NCBI GenBank assembly: GCA_932521025.1
Contig: OW051472.1
Coordinates: 5,332,001 to 5,396,000 of the forward strand
Length of the DNA stretch: 64,000 nucleotides
DNA from: Oscheius onirici
Taxonomy: Eukaryota > Nematoda > Chromadorea > Rhabditida > Rhabditidae
Reading direction: 5' to 3'
Part shown: one piece after another, positions 33,622 to 44,312 of the stretch
Numbering within the stretch: the first letter of the stretch is position 1
Layout of the letters: the number at the start of each line of letters is the position of its first letter
Made by a program: the position numbers and the translations under genes
Notes under the pieces: generated by a model
Databases searched by the model: none
What the model was told of the DNA's origin: nothing
The model's input: only the letters and a program-made list of their open reading frames with translations

Positions 33622-34027
33622 TTTTACCTGAAGGAAAATTATTCAAAATACGACAAAGACGGAAAGAGAAAACTCGAAAAGATCAACAAAAAAGTCCTAG
33701 TTTGGAAAAACAGTGAAATATATGTTCTTTGAGGATTTCCTCGCGAAATTTGGATATAGCTGTGCGAAAAATAGTAATTAGCCTAGCTGGTAATCATTGA
33801 AAATACTAAAAACAACAGGAAAAGGAAAAAAAACGTGGAAAGTGTAGAAAACAGGCATAGGCTAAATAAAATGAGAACAAAATTAAAGGACTGGGTGTGA
33901 GTACGGTGGCCCAGGTTCGCGGCGGGACCAGGTCTGCAGGTGTCTCGACACGTAAAAAAAAGCTGTTGCCAAGAAAACTTTGCAGAAATGAACTCGCCTA
34001 GTCTTCTCTCTAGCCGCCTGAACAAAC
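33622..34027. promoter_or_regulatory. Shared upstream region of rps-5 and PDI copy 1
   Basis: The head-to-head spacing is 406 bp. The 15-mer GTCTCGACACGTAAA at 33942-33956 recurs at 39054-39068, 86 and 141 bases upstream of the two PDI ATGs. It contains a CACGT core of the kind read by bZIP or bHLH factors. A role in ER-stress control is only inference; it could simply be part of the duplicated block. Confidence 0.4.
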
Positions 34028-35057
34028 ATGAAGGCTCTCCTATTGTGCCTAGGTCAGTTCCACAACATTTGAAAGACTCTTCTCATTTTACCCCAAAATA
34101 AAAAAAATTGCAGTGATTGGAGCCACCTTCGCTCACAAGAAGAATGACGTCATCGTGCTTACCGATGCCAACTTCGAGAAGCTCGTCCTCAACAGCAACG
34201 ACATCTGGCTCGTCGAATTCTACGCTCCCTGGTGCGGTCATTGCAAAAATCTCGAGCCCCACTGGAAAGCTGCCGCCTCTAAGCTCAAAGACAAAGTCAA
34301 ACTTGGAGCTCTGGATGCCACCGTCCACAGCAATATAGCCAACAAATTCGGAATTCGTGGATTCCCTACCATTAAGTACTTCGCTCCCGGATCTGATGCT
34401 TCTGACGCCATCGACTACGATGGTGGACGTACTACCTCCGATATTGTTTCCTGGGCTTCGGCCAAGGCCGCCGAAAATCTGCCAGCTCCTGAAGTTCTCC
34501 AGGGAATTGACGGCAACGTTGTCGAAGGTAACTATCTACACATACTTCATTTCAACGGAATGGTTTAGAATCGTGCAAGGAGAAACAGCTCTGCATTTTC
34601 GCCTTCCTCCCCCACATTCTTGACTGCCAGTCAAAGTGCCGCAAAAACTACATAGCCACCTTGAAGGAGCTGAGCGAGAAGCATAAGAAGAATCAGTGGG
34701 GATGGATTTGGCTCGAGGCCGGAGCTCAGCCAGCCGTTGAGGAGGCCTTTGAGGTTGGAGGTTTCGGATACCCTGCCATGGCTGCTCTCAACTACCGCAA
34801 GATGAAGTTCGCCCAGCTCAAGGTTTGTTCTTTTCTGGCATCAAGTTAAACGTCTCTTTCAGGGATCCTTCAGCAAGGATGGTATCCACGAATTCCTCCG
34901 TGACTTGTCTTATGGAAAGGGCCGCACAGTCTCTCTCAAGGGAGCCGAATTCCCCGAAGTTGCCAAGACGGAGCCCTGGGACGGCAAGGACGGAAAGATG
35001 CCAGTCGAAGAAGACATTGACCTCTCTGACGTCGATCTCGACAAGACGGAGCTGTAA
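34028..35057 (+). CDS. Single-thioredoxin-domain PDIA6/P5-like protein (copy 1)
   Basis: Four exons in phase: 34028-34052, 34114-34527, 34569-34822 and 34863-35057, giving 295 residues. Order: signal peptide ([15 protein letters not shown]), one thioredoxin domain with active site WCGHC in [20 protein letters not shown], then the P5-type b domain, an acidic tail and a KTEL C-terminus, a KDEL-like ER retrieval signal. Normal P5 proteins have two thioredoxin domains (a, a'). This copy lacks the first and equals the a'-b part of copy 2. From about 34338 to 35131 it appears identical to copy 2, introns and 3' UTR included, whereas the part before that has diverged. It is likely a duplicate with deletion plus later gene conversion. 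Confidence 0.85.
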
Positions 35058-35204
35058 TTTGACTAGATTTTCTCGGTTTTGCTATTTATTTCATCTCTCT
35101 CTGTTGCAATTGTCTCATTCAAACCGGGTTGTCTGCTTTTTTCCTGTGATAATATACTGGAAAATACCAGCTTGTTGGCATTTTAGAGAGGGTTTGTGTT
35201 TTTG

Positions 35205-35870
35205 AACCTCGAGCCGGCTCGAAGACGTCCGCGAGCCAGCTCGGTCTCGTAACAAAAGAGGCTCGGTCAACGAAAAAAAGAGGCTCGAGCCTGCACCTTC
35301 AAATTTCTCTTCGGTTTCACTGTTTAGCTTTCTGATTGTGTTTCTCGTTTTTATGCTTACTTTTTCCCGAATTCACTCTTTGCCCGTTCCTAGCTTTAGT
35401 GATCCTCAGTCCTACTGTCCCTCCCCCTTGTCATTGTTTTCGAAATCCTGGATAACTAATTTTGTAGTAACAAGTTCAGATAAGTCATTATTGGGAGGCT
35501 TTGCTTTTGCATTCGGTAGTTCCCACACACTAACGGATTTCCAGTGGTTCAGGCCAAGGAATATATGGGGGATAGTAGTTAACTTTGGCCATGGAAGGGC
35601 GTTGCAAACTTTTTTTGCAATCTAAAACTACGCTCAAAAGGAGTTATCAGGCACTTCGGGGAATTTGGAGAAAAACTTTGTTCTGATATTTTCGCTTGGA
35701 GGCTCGAGCCAGGCCAGTCTTCGAGCTGGCTCGGCTCGAAGCAATTGAAAAAGGCTCGGTCTGCCAAAAATCAGGCTCGGCTCGGTCTCGTAAAAAAACA
35801 GGCTCGGCTCGACCAAGCCTCTCGAGCCGGGTCGAAAAAAGCGCGAGCCTAAAAATTTCGGCACGTGCCC
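35205..35870. repeat. GGCTCG-rich degenerate repeat blocks
   Basis: Two blocks (about 35205-35305 and 35697-35870) are built from GGCTCG/CTCGAGCC words, each with alternating AAAAAA spacers. The intervening 400 bp includes a fragment like the dispersed repeat at 58600-58700 (CCTAGCTTTAGTGA...). Confidence 0.6.
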
Positions 35871-36066
35871 AAGTATAAATTTAAGTGTATAGGCGGTTTA
35901 TAACTACTTTTTTTCATCTTGATCTACTTGTTTCCCTCTTCTGGCTCAATTATACCTTTTTTGCGCTAAGTTCCATCTGTAATTTTGGATGTCGACAGAC
36001 TGTCGCTCTTCGTAAGAAATCAATCGAGCGCCAATTGTTGCTCCAAAACCATCTGATTTAACTTGT

Positions 36067-37141
36067 CATCTTTAATCCTTTTTTTGACTTGTCGAAACTG
36101 ATCAAACAACTCGCTTCTATTGAAGTCATTGTGTCGTCAGTTGTCCGCTTCTGCTCTCGTCTTCTTACAAACCAGGTCAGGTGTTTCTACTCTTCCAATT
36201 CTTTTGCTCTTGCTCTCAGTTACCTTTCTCTTTGTACCTTGACTAGGATCTGGGTCTGTCCCGAGCAACCCAGTTTCCGAAAGCCTCAGTTTTCCGTCCG
36301 AGGGCCGATTCGGGTTTCGGTAAGGATCTCTCCGGCAAGCAAATTGGGCATTGGAGGACTGAGGCGGTGTCAAGGTGTTTCGGGACTGGTGATTGGGAGT
36401 TCTTCAAAAATATATGAGAATACTCCGTAGATCTGTTCTTTCTAGTCCTTTTCCAGTTAGCAGCTACAGGAAAAGAAACCTCCGCAGAGCATACTTCTTT
36501 CTCTGGTTCAAGCTTCAGCTGTCTCTTTGTGTGTTCAATCAATCAGTTGTCGTCTACTCTCTGTCGAACTCTTTCCAAGGTTGGTCCATTTGCAACACTT
36601 CTCTTGCCAGATTTTTGAGCTAGTTTGTGGCGTTTCGTGGTAGTTTCTATTCTTGACCAGAACCAAGATGGGGAGCAGCAGACTGAATAAACCAGGCACC
36701 AATAGGAATACGTAGATGTCCTATTCCTGTAGCTGCAATCTGAAAAAGGACGAAAAAGAACGGCTCAAACTAGTCTTCTGTTTGGCTTTACGTTTTTAGA
36801 GAACACCCAATCACCTGTCCCGAAACACCTTGACACCGCCTCAGTCCTCCAATGCCCAATTTGCTAGTCACTCCGGAGAGATCCTTACCGAAACCCGAAT
36901 CGGCCCTCGGACGGAAAACTGAGGCTTTCGGAAACTGGGTTGCTCGGGACAGACCCAGATCCTAGTCAAGGTACAAAGAGAAAGGTAACTGAGAGCAAGA
37001 GCAAAAGAATTGGAAGAGTAGAAACACCTGACCTAGTTTGTAAGAAGACGAGAGCAGAAGCGGACAACTGACGACACAATGACTTCAATAGAAGCGAGTT
37101 GTTTGATCAGTTTCGACAAGTCAAAAAAAGGATTAAAGATG
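36067..37141. repeat. Long (~1.1 kb) inverted repeat with ~345 bp arms
   Basis: The left arm 36067-36410 starts CATCTTTAATCC and the right arm 36792-37141 ends GGATTAAAGATG. Through nearly all of the arms the two are exact reverse complements with few indels (for example CAAGC present only on the left near 36337, a TAGTCACT difference on the right). Even the 380 bp centre keeps shorter pairings (CAGCTACAGGA with TCCTGTAGCTG). There is no long reading frame. It is a foldback element or a recent inverted duplication, and transcription would give a long double-stranded RNA. Confidence 0.85.
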
Positions 37142-37199
37142 GCCAATCTTGACAAGTTTCGCTCTTTGCCATTGGCTTTGGAACAACGAAACTTGGCAT

Positions 37200-38780
37200 A
37201 ACAATTATTTCAGAGATATCTGGATCTGTGAAAAAGTGGATTCTTTGAAGAAGAAGGGACTTGTCTTTGCCCTTGATTCAATCGGACAAGTATTCAATCA
37301 GACAAAAAGAGAACAATAACTTGTCTGAACAGCGTAACCTGACAAAAAGAGAACAATATTTCCTACAAAAGTCAATTCCACGTATTTTCTCATGAGCTCA
37401 CTTTTATAATTCAGTACAGAAAATCGTACAATTAATCGTCACCAGTCGGAGAGAATTGGATAAATTCAACCCTCAGCCAACATTGAACGAAACACTGCGA
37501 GTTGCACTCCAAACGAATCAAGGAAAAACTACAGAACGTTTGGTGTTTTTTAGTTGTTTGCAGAATTATAAAAGACTACAGAAATGGGACCACGTTTTTT
37601 GAGCCAGGGAAATATCATGGAGAAAAATGACTAGATTCTCTTCAAAAATGTACTGAAAAACGGCTCGCTTCCCCTTATTATTTTTAGCAACTCTTGTCAT
37701 TTACATACGGTTATCCCGACTGAACAGTAGGAGATCTCATGGGAAAATACGTGGATTTGACTTTTGTAGGAAATATTGTTCTCTTTTTGTCAAAAAGTGT
37801 TAGCGCCCTTTTTCGGTACAGTCTGGTTCATTTTTGAATTGACACCAGATCGAGACCAGACCAGTCAGAACTTTAACGCACCGATGTCGAGCTGCTCCAA
37901 GAAAAGATCGAGACTGGATTGGTTAGAGGTCATGACTTGCTAGAATCCCTTACAATCGAGTTTTTGGTATATTGGTGGCATTGTTACGATGTTTCCCACC
38001 AACTTTCGAGACCTAGTTCATCAGAATCGGAGGAAGAACTTTGGCAAACCTAAATTCACCCTGTGTCTTATTACAGGATCAGGGTATACGCAGAAAAACC
38101 ATGATCCCTCGTTCCTAGAAGTACAGGGCTTTGCCGTGTGACCAAGACTTCACAGAACTCGGAACAACAAAATTGCGCCTTCGCCTTATGGCGGAGTACG
38201 GTCGAATGCGATCAGAAAAATCTGCCAGAGTGTGGCCTGAAAGTCTAATTTTCTACTCAAAACAATTTAGCAAAAAGGTTTACAGTAGGGCGGGATCGAA
38301 CCCGGGTCGTGTGGGCGGAGTGGCGACCCTTAACAATACACTAACTTTTTCGGTAAAAAACTTTGTCCAAAAATGCGGGGCGTAGAGGTGTGATCCGGGT
38401 CGAAAATCAAAATTCTAAAAGATATCCCCTCTGAGATAGACTTAGTTATAGCTCTATCCAAAATTTCAGAAAAAAATTCGTAAAAATGAGCCCGCAAATC
38501 GCGAACAACCATTTTGGAAAGTCGGATTTTTGCCTAACTTTTCAGCTATTTGACTTATCGACTTCAACATTAGGCTCTAAGGGTAACTTTTTACGCTGAA
38601 TCCGATGGAATAGGTCCCGGAACCTGAAAATGCTTCTGGCGCGCGCTGCGCGCGATTTTAGGCTCAAAGCGTTCTGTGCTAGTGGGATGCAAAGCCAAAT
38701 CCACCCTGCGCGGAGTGCGGGGTGCGATCTTCCGATTTCTTCAATGATCGTCTGAAACTGAGGATTTAGCATTCACCGTT
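37200..38780. repeat. Copy A of a composite dispersed repeat
   Basis: The block starting TCTGGATCTGTGAAAAAGTG and GAAGAAGAAGGGACTTGTC matches 61947 on, and its inverted partner end is near 37726-37790. Then a second module (TTTCGAGACCT, GGTTTACAGTAGGGCGG, GTAACTTTTTACGCTGAATC, AATGCTTCTGGCGCGC) matches 63390-64000 in the same order. No coding frame is retained. The two copies are diverged, so this is an old family. Confidence 0.7.
38285..38340 (-). repeat. tRNA-like B-box fragment in the repeat
   Basis: On minus, CCGGGTTCGATCCCGCC is a good B box; no matching A box at the right spacing is clear. It may be a tRNA-derived part of the composite repeat. Confidence 0.3.
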
Positions 38781-38860
38781 TTCTGTCGTTTCTTTATTCT
38801 GCTTTGGATATTGTATACTCGTGAATACAGTACCATATCAATTATCTGACCTCTATGAGA

Positions 38861-38945
38861 TCTGTTAACTGTTCAGAGGATCTATTCAGAGGATCTGTTA
38901 ACTGTTCAGAGGATCTATTCAGAGGATCTGTTAACTGTTCAGAGC
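38861..38945. repeat. 33-bp tandem repeat, 2.6 copies
   Basis: The unit beginning TCTGTTAACTGTTCAGAGGA recurs at 38861, 38894 and 38927 with no differences seen. Confidence 0.9.
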
Positions 38946-39194
38946 TTTGTGGGCGACCGACCACTGTTACCACTGTTTCCTGACAGTAACAGTGACCGGG
39001 ATATCAAGAAAAGTACGGCATCGGAGAGTCGTTACGAGACCCAGTATCCAGGCGTCTCGACACGTAAAGAGATTGCGGCCACAAGTCGACGTCACACAAG
39101 CCAACTCCGCCCATTTTTGTCCCTGGTCGACTGTTTGCTCGTCAGCCTTTTTAACGAAACGAGAGCCCAGAGCAGTTGCTGCTACCGTCCAATT

Positions 39195-40896
39195 ATGAGA
39201 GCTCTTCTATTGTGTCTAGGTCAGTTTCATAACATTTTTACAGTTTCTAAAAAATTCTTCTCATTTTCTCAAAACAAATAAGTTTTCAGCAGTCGGAGCC
39301 ACCTTCGCTCTCTTCGACAAGAAGGATGACGTCGTCGAGTTGACCGCATCCAACTTTGAGAGCAAAGTTCTCAAGGGCGATGAGATCTGGATCGTAGAGT
39401 TCTATGCCCCATGGTTTGTTCATATTCCTGTCAAGATTGATAGACTTTCAGGTGCGGACACTGCAAAAATCTTGTGCCCGAGTACAAGAAGGCCGCCACC
39501 GCTCTGAAAGGAATTGCTAAGGTCGGAGCTGTCGACATGACTGCCCATCAGTCTGTCGGTCAGCCCTACGGAATCCAAGGCTTCCCCACTCTGAAGATCT
39601 TCGGTCTGGACAAGAATAAGCCTTCCGATTTCCAAGGTTGGTGTTTTGTTCTTTGGCTTCGTTAAGAGTCTACGCTCTGTAAGTTATGACTGTCACCGGA
39701 TGGCGCAGGGCAAATAGGCTGCGGTCACTCACAGTATTTACTGTGCCGGCCGCAACCTTCTCTCTTCGTTTGTTTGATGGTCTGGCAGTCAAATTGTCCG
39801 AATATTTTATGCATATGCAGTCAAAACTGGTTCATCTAAAGCTGCTTTTATAGGTCAGCGCACGGCTCAAGCCATCGTCGATGCCGTTCTCGCCGAAGCC
39901 AAGAAGGCCGTCTCTCAGCGCCTTGGTGGAAAGAGTTCCGGATCTTCTGGCAGCGGAAACCGTGGAGGAAATGGCGGAGGAAACGATGTCGTCGAGCTCA
40001 CTGATACCAACTTTGAGAAGCTCGTCCTCAACAGCAAGGACATCTGGCTCGTCGAATTCTACGCTCCCTGGTGTGGTCATTGCAAAAACCTCGAGCCCCA
40101 CTGGAAGTCTGCTGCCTCTGAACTCAAGGGCAAAGTCAAGCTCGGAGCTCTGGATGCTACCGTTCATACTGTTGCCGCCAACAAATTCGGAATTCGTGGA
40201 TTCCCTACCATTAAGTACTTCGCTCCCGGATCTGATGCTTCTGACGCCATCGACTACGATGGTGGACGTACTACCTCCGATATTGTTTCCTGGGCTTCGG
40301 CCAAGGCCGCCGAAAATCTGCCAGCTCCTGAAGTTCTCCAGGGAATTGACGGCAACGTTGTCGAAGGTAACTATCTACACATACTTCATTTCAACGGAAT
40401 GGTTTAGAATCGTGCAAGGAGAAACAGCTCTGCATTTTCGCCTTCCTCCCCCACATTCTTGACTGCCAGTCAAAGTGCCGCAAAAACTACATAGCCACCT
40501 TGAAGGAGCTGAGCGAGAAGCATAAGAAGAATCAGTGGGGATGGATTTGGCTCGAGGCCGGAGCTCAGCCAGCCGTTGAGGAGGCCTTTGAGGTTGGAGG
40601 TTTCGGATACCCTGCCATGGCTGCTCTCAACTACCGCAAGATGAAGTTCGCCCAGCTCAAGGTTTGTTCTTTTCTGGCATCAAGTTAAACGTCTCTTTCA
40701 GGGATCCTTCAGCAAGGATGGTATCCACGAATTCCTCCGTGACTTGTCTTATGGAAAGGGCCGCACAGTCTCTCTCAAGGGAGCCGAATTCCCCGAAGTT
40801 GCCAAGACGGAGCCCTGGGACGGCAAGGACGGAAAGATGCCAGTCGAAGAAGACATTGACCTCTCTGACGTCGATCTCGACAAGACGGAGCTGTAA
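39195..40896 (+). CDS. pdi-6: PDIA6/P5-like protein disulfide isomerase (copy 2, full length)
   Basis: Six exons in phase: 39195-39219, 39290-39413, 39452-39636, 39854-40366, 40408-40661 and 40702-40896, giving 431 residues, the normal P5 length. Order: signal peptide (MRALLLCL...), thioredoxin domain a (WCGHC, with the codon for W split by an intron), a Gly/Ser/Asn linker ([20 protein letters not shown]), thioredoxin domain a' ([19 protein letters not shown]), b domain, acidic tail and KTEL. It catalyses disulfide formation and isomerisation in the ER lumen. The a'-b part is the apparent partner of a conversion tract with copy 1. Upstream it shares the GTCTCGACACGTAAA motif. Confidence 0.93.
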
Positions 40897-41359
40897 TTTG
40901 ACTAGATTTTCTCGGTTTTGCTATTTATTTCATCTCTCTCTGTTGCAATTGTCTCATTCAAACCGGGTTATACTCTTTGCACCGACGCCCGGGATGCCCT
41001 CTTTCGGGATTCTCTTATTTCGGCTTCGTGCCTTGTTTCCTGTGATAATAAATGGTAAAATGCCAATTTATGATGTTAAAGGTTAGATGATTGTTCTGGA
41101 AGGGCTTAAAACTTCCGTTCAATGACTAAATGATAATCAAGGGATGAGCTGCTCTCAATCAGGCACGTTTCCCTGGTGATATCCTCATCCCTCTTGGCAG
41201 TCGGTCTTTTCTTCTGTTCCTCCTAAGGAATTCATTGAAATTAGACCACAATCATGATGTATTTGTGTTCAGAAACGGCCCTTAGGAAGTAGTGGTTTTG
41301 GACGGGTCCTACAACGTTGCAAAGCACCTTTGGCAGCGAAGACTTTTCAAACTCCGTGA

Positions 41360-41689
41360 TCAAAACTTATTGTTCTGTGAAAAGTGCAAAAAGGAACTGC
41401 AATTGTTAGACAAAGACGGAAGCCGTCTCTCCCTCTCACTCACCCAACTCCCTCGGCAATAATAATTGGTTGTGAACGAGGCCCCGTTGTCAAGATAATC
41501 ATGAGCCGCAGCTGGACTTTTTCGTCCGACTCTCTCATTCTCCATGCTCCGTGCCCCTAGGGCCCATCTGAACTTACAGGTATGATACCACAGTCCGCCG
41601 TCAGTCATCATTCGGAGGACATCTACGATCCATCCTTGTTTCTCATTCCTGGCAGCCATAAACAGCTTGGCAATTGGAGCAAACAGGGC
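41360..41689 (-). CDS. Weak candidate: minus-strand two-exon 3' gene end
   Basis: A minus frame between a GACCTGTAG acceptor (41689) and a GTGAGTGAG donor (about 41448) reads [19 protein letters not shown] and [17 protein letters not shown] final mini-exon NNKF-stop (41360-41374) follows a TTTTCACAG. Splice sites and phase agree, but it overlaps the proposed first exon of the ammonium transporter and no upstream exon was found. It may be a gene remnant or chance. Confidence 0.25.
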   Translation of the reverse strand, partial: ALFAPIAKLFMAARNEKQGWIVDVLRMMTDGGLWYHTCKFRWALGARSMENERVGRKSPAAAHDYLDNGASFTTNYYCRGSWVSERERRLPSLSNNCSSFLHFSQNNKF

Positions 41690-44297
41690 CTACAGGTCGT
41701 TTTTTAGCTTAGTTGTTCCCATGTTTCACCGAAAATTTTCAGGATGACGGTGTCTGGATCACAACAGCGGGTTTTACAATTTTCACAATGACGTCGGGTA
41801 AGTAGTTGTTTGTCCTCGTTCCGAGACCCATTAAGCTAACAAATATTGGATACTCAGTCAAAACTGGGATTTGGCTGCTTATGCTTGCTGAGTATACCAC
41901 AAGCAAGAGCTCGCGAACTTGTTCGTTTTCAGACTCCGGATAGGCTATAGGTTCTCAAATCACCGTAACCCGATCAAGACGACAGTTTCAAAAAAAATGC
42001 AAAATCTGCAGTAACCAATACTGGTCCCAAAAATTTAACCGGTGACATTTTCAATAAAACATCCGGCTTTAGGTTTTGGTCTGCTCGAATCTGGACGGGT
42101 ATCTTCAAAAGACGAGGTCAACATCATGGTGAAAAATGTCATTGACGTCATATTTGGTGGTATCGTTCACATTCGGGTTCGTTACGTTTTTTTTATTTTC
42201 CGGACTTGCTTACTACATGCTCGGCTTTGGCTTCTCCTTCGGCAGCTCCGAGAATTATACAAATGCCTTTATTGGAGTCGGCGACTTTTTTTTCGACCCC
42301 GTAACTCCGGACGAGTACACCGAAGGGTGGACGTATGCTTCGTTCATCTATCAGATGAGTTTTGCCACCACAACTTCTGCAATCGTTTCTGGTAACAATT
42401 TTCCGTATTTTTGAAAGACTCAGCTTCAGCCGGGATGGCAGAACGGGTTCATCTACGCTCCTATATTATTGTATCGTTTGTGATGACTCTTATTCACTCC
42501 GTACCGGCACATTGGGTTTGGTCGGACGACGGAGCACTCTGGGCCATGGGAGTCATCGACTTTGCCGGCTGCAGTGTGGTTAGTCCTGCTTTCTAAAGAG
42601 TTCAATCATCAAGGTGTTATGTTACTATGACTATCGTTTTATACAGTTTGCACTACCCTTCTTTCCTGTCACACTATCTATACCCAACACAACTCCGTTC
42701 ATCCTCCCTTTGTTAACCGGTAAATTTCTGTCCTATTCCTGTAAGCTGCCTACTCTCCGATGTCAAGCTATCCGTTCTTATACTCTACCAGTTCTAACTT
42801 TTATCTCAATCGTCCAACAAGCCCATGGTCCACATTTCTTTATAGAGATTGCCTTCAGGTACATCTAGTCGGGGGAGTGTCTGGTCTAATAGCCACCATC
42901 TATCTCCGACCGCGAGTCAATCGCTTCGGAAAGACGGGACGAAAAATGCTCAGCAACCCGACAAATGCCATTTTAGGTAAGACTTTATGAAAAGAGTAAT
43001 AAGATATTTCAGGTACATTTATGCTTTGGTGGGGCTGGCTGGGTTTTAATACAGGCTCAACATATGGCGTCTCCCACGGAAAGTGGACACTGTGTGCAAA
43101 GTACCCGAGGCTAGAGTACCGAAGAAAGAAAAGTTCAGGTCAGCCGTGACGACAGTCTTGGCTTCGAGTGGAGGCGGGCTGACTTCTCTTGCCGTCTCAA
43201 TGTTCCGTGAGAAGATCATACAAATCGATCTAATCATCGATGGCCTGCTGGCTGCTCTAGTTGCGAGCACAGCCTGTTGTCCTTGTCTGTCTCCATGGCA
43301 AGCCGTCTTTGTCGGCTCGGTAGCAGCCGGACTGGCCGTCTTGACCTATCCGATACTGGAGAAGATAGAGGTTGGTCTTGCGAGTCGAAAGCCTCAATGG
43401 AAATATTTAGATAGACGATCCAGTCGGAGTAGTGCCCGTCCATGTCGTCGGAGCCATCTGGGGAATGCTCAGCGCAGGCATCTTTGCCCAAGATGATCCT
43501 TTCAATGTGAGCTCCTAGAAATTATCGCAAATACGTCATCTTCTCTTGAATCGCTTCTTTTTGGGATTGAAGACGATGTAGTTGAACTTTTCCGATGCTC
43601 TGCAAAGTTGTAGTCTTTGATCTGAGCAACAACTTTGCAAACCATTAGGAAGGTTAAAAACGAAATCTTTGACCAGTAAGTTAACAGGAAATCATCCTTT
43701 TCCAGTTCGAAGTCACCCGAAACCAGAACGGGCTCTTTTACGGCGGAGGATTCACACTGCTCTGGAAGCAGATCATAGCCATTGTTGCCGTATCCACCTG
43801 GTCCGCCATAGTTGGCTTCCTGACGATGTTTGTGAGTCCTCTCAATCAGATTATGACTTTAGAGTTATTCAGTTGCTGGAACATTCTCCCATTGGATTGC
43901 GTTTGACGAAATACGAAGAAGAGTTGGGAGCAGATCTCCGAGAACACGGGCTACAGGGCCACTTTGTCAGAGCTTACAGAATGGAAAAGAAGCTGACTGC
44001 CGAGTAAGAACTAGTTATGGAAAAAGCTACCGTAATTCGGAAAATGTGCACAAACTTGAGATATTCATCAAAGTTGAATATCAACTGATGAGTTGGTGCG
44101 CAGTGTTAACTTCTTCAAGAGCTAAAAACCCCAAATCTCCTAGGTCAATTACCCGAGTCATGATGGTCTGTCTGCGCTGGAGGGCGAAAGCTCGAAGAGG
44201 CGCGCTCAGAAGAAGAAAAGTACAAGATGCTGCCGAAGTCAAGCCTACCGGAAACGGGGTCATTTCAAGAAGAACACCGCGAACTATTCAGCGATAA
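41544..44297 (+). CDS. amt: Ammonium transporter (Amt/Rh family)
   Basis: Twelve exons: 41544-41579 (tentative start, [12 protein letters not shown]), 41743-41797, 42073-42159, 42203-42391, 42430-42578, 42859-42976, 43013-43100, 43139-43370, 43411-43506, 43706-43831, 43873-44003 and 44144-44297. The total is exactly 487 codons. Family landmarks: [35 protein letters not shown] then [45 protein letters not shown], and the C-terminal [17 protein letters not shown]. It is a multi-pass membrane protein moving ammonium or ammonia. The FGG|LAYY junction needs an intron 42160-42202 that ends in TTTTCCG, not AG. Introns also carry both hairpin types. It converges on the lipase gene with 15 bases between the stop codons. 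Confidence 0.9.
43569..43650. repeat. Palindromic hairpin repeat in amt intron
   Basis: A GAAGACG terminus, then GATGCTCTGCAAAGTTGTAG, loop, and CAACAACTTTGCAAACCATT. Confidence 0.8.
44046..44102. repeat. Second-type hairpin in the last amt intron
   Basis: TGCACAAACTTGAGATATTCA pairs with TGAATATCAACTGATGAGTT then GGTGCGCA. It is preceded by TACCGTAATTCGG, as is the hairpin at 23576-23661. Confidence 0.65.
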
Positions 44298-44312
44298 AAC
44301 AGTTTATGAACT

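Noticed and set aside
39881-40462. Long alternative frame across the PDI a' domain
   Set aside because: It is a +1 shadow of the true PDI exons; the real frame carries WCGHC and conserved residues.
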